Assembly: GCF_003428335.1 (NCBI RefSeq)
Contig: NZ_CP031704.1
Coordinates: forward strand, 2,976,001 to 3,040,000
Reading direction: 5' to 3'
Source of the DNA: Solimonas sp. K1W22B-7
GTDB taxonomy: Bacteria; Pseudomonadota; Gammaproteobacteria; Nevskiales; Nevskiaceae
Length of the DNA: 64,000 nt
This document shows, one piece after another, positions 63,566-64,000 of this stretch. The position numbers and the translations under genes are program-made. The notes under the pieces were generated by a model, which made no database searches, was not told where the DNA came from, and saw only the letters and a program-made list of their open reading frames with translations. Within the stretch, counting starts at the first letter, position 1. The number at the start of each line of letters is the position of its first letter.

Positions 63566-64000
63566 TTATTGGGCCATGCAGACTCCGTTTGAAGGCGCCG
63601 CCGCCAGCGCCGCCCGTGTCTGTGCGATCACCGACGCCACCGCCGGCGTCGCCGTCAGCGACTCCGCCTGCGCCAGCGCCGCTGCCGCCGCATCGCGGCA
63701 ACCCAGCTCCAGCTCCACCTGTGCCAGGTTGTTGTAGGCGGCAGCCTCCGGCTTGAGTTCCACCGCACGCTGGAAAGCCCTGCGTGCGCCGGCGAGATCG
63801 CCGCCGCGGTAGCGGGCGTTGCCGAGCAGCTGCCAGGCCAGCGTCGCATCGCCCCAGCGCCGGCTGGCCGCCTCGTAGGCGATGGTGGCCAGCGGCAGCT
63901 GGCCCAGCTGCTCGAAGGCAGCAGCGGCGCCCAGCCAGTCCAGCGCCGTGGCGCTGACCGGAACCCGGTCCATCGGCGTCACCACCACGGCCCACTGGTC
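63566..64000 (-). CDS. TPR-repeat protein, possibly C-terminal part of a PA2778-type cysteine peptidase (partial)
   Basis: The frame is open from the window edge to a TAA at 63566, giving 144 residues with the N-terminus missing. It begins DQWAVVVTPMDRVPVSATAL, then two or three TPRs (LGAAAAFEQLGQLPLATIAY, GDLAGARRAFQRAVELKPEA, YNNLAQVELELGC). The opening strand and the TPR tail resemble the C-terminal part of C39-like peptidases of the PA2778 group, but the catalytic part is outside the window. An internal start would give a short TPR protein. That assignment is a guess; the TPRs are clear. Confidence 0.65.
   Translation of the reverse strand, partial: DQWAVVVTPMDRVPVSATALDWLGAAAAFEQLGQLPLATIAYEAASRRWGDATLAWQLLGNARYRGGDLAGARRAFQRAVELKPEAAAYNNLAQVELELGCRDAAAAALAQAESLTATPAVASVIAQTRAALAAAPSNGVCMAQ

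Overview
The window comes from a GC-rich gammaproteobacterium. The conserved gene orders miaA-hfq-hflX-hflK-hflC-(DUF2065)-hisZ-purA, rpsF-rpsR-rplI-dnaB-alr and nnr-tsaE-amiC-mutL point to Gammaproteobacteria. The endonuclease-type MutL, ModE regulation, the trimeric autotransporter and the PLC-type phospholipase fit a Xanthomonadales/Nevskiales-like lineage. That placement is inference, because no rRNA gene is present.

Left part (1-12.9 kb): a giant trimeric autotransporter adhesin on the minus strand fills the first 9.3 kb and runs off the left edge before its membrane anchor. Next to it, also on the minus strand, is a translationally coupled three-gene operon: ATP-grasp-like enzyme, GNAT-type acyltransferase and UGT-like glycosyltransferase. 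A 38-bp element, 30/38 identical and with a palindromic half, lies upstream of both the adhesin and this operon. I propose that the two are co-regulated and that the enzymes modify a surface product, possibly the adhesin. This is the best candidate here for an undescribed system.

12.9-24.8 kb: molybdate uptake (ModE box, modABC), a Tat-exported phospholipase C, the ModE regulator, a TlpA-type thioredoxin, ffh, a class II cyclic-nucleotide phosphodiesterase-like protein, a CcsA/YpjD-like membrane protein, a CorB/CorC-family transporter and radA. A 25-bp-stem hairpin separates the convergent plc and modE genes.

24.8-33.2 kb: a Ser/Thr signalling cassette (CHASE2 receptor kinase, PP2C phosphatase, FHA protein), then alr, dnaB and the rplI-rpsR-rpsF ribosomal operon on the minus strand.

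33.2-43.0 kb: a complete guanidine-assimilation operon on the minus strand. A guanidine-I (ykkC) riboswitch leads into an ABC transporter (binding protein, permease, ATPase), two DUF1989 proteins (carboxyguanidine deiminase subunits), a biotin-dependent urea/guanidine carboxylase and allophanate hydrolase. Together these would import guanidine and release ammonia and CO2 from it.

43.1-64 kb: an outer-membrane barrel plus FecR-domain pair on the plus strand, then mostly minus-strand housekeeping genes: rlmB, an OmpA-family lipoprotein, rnr, purA, hisZ, hflC/K/X, hfq, miaA, mutL, amiC, tsaE and nnr. A plus-strand tRNA-Leu(CAG) lies in this stretch, and queG follows divergently. A TPR protein is cut by the right edge.

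Four copies of a roughly 75-85 bp palindromic repeat built from 10-bp units, plus one related palindrome with a different unit, are scattered through intergenic spaces. One supplies the end of the allophanate hydrolase gene and one interrupts the guanidine operon. No gap between genes exceeds about 300 bases, and no insertion sequence, prophage or CRISPR array was seen.
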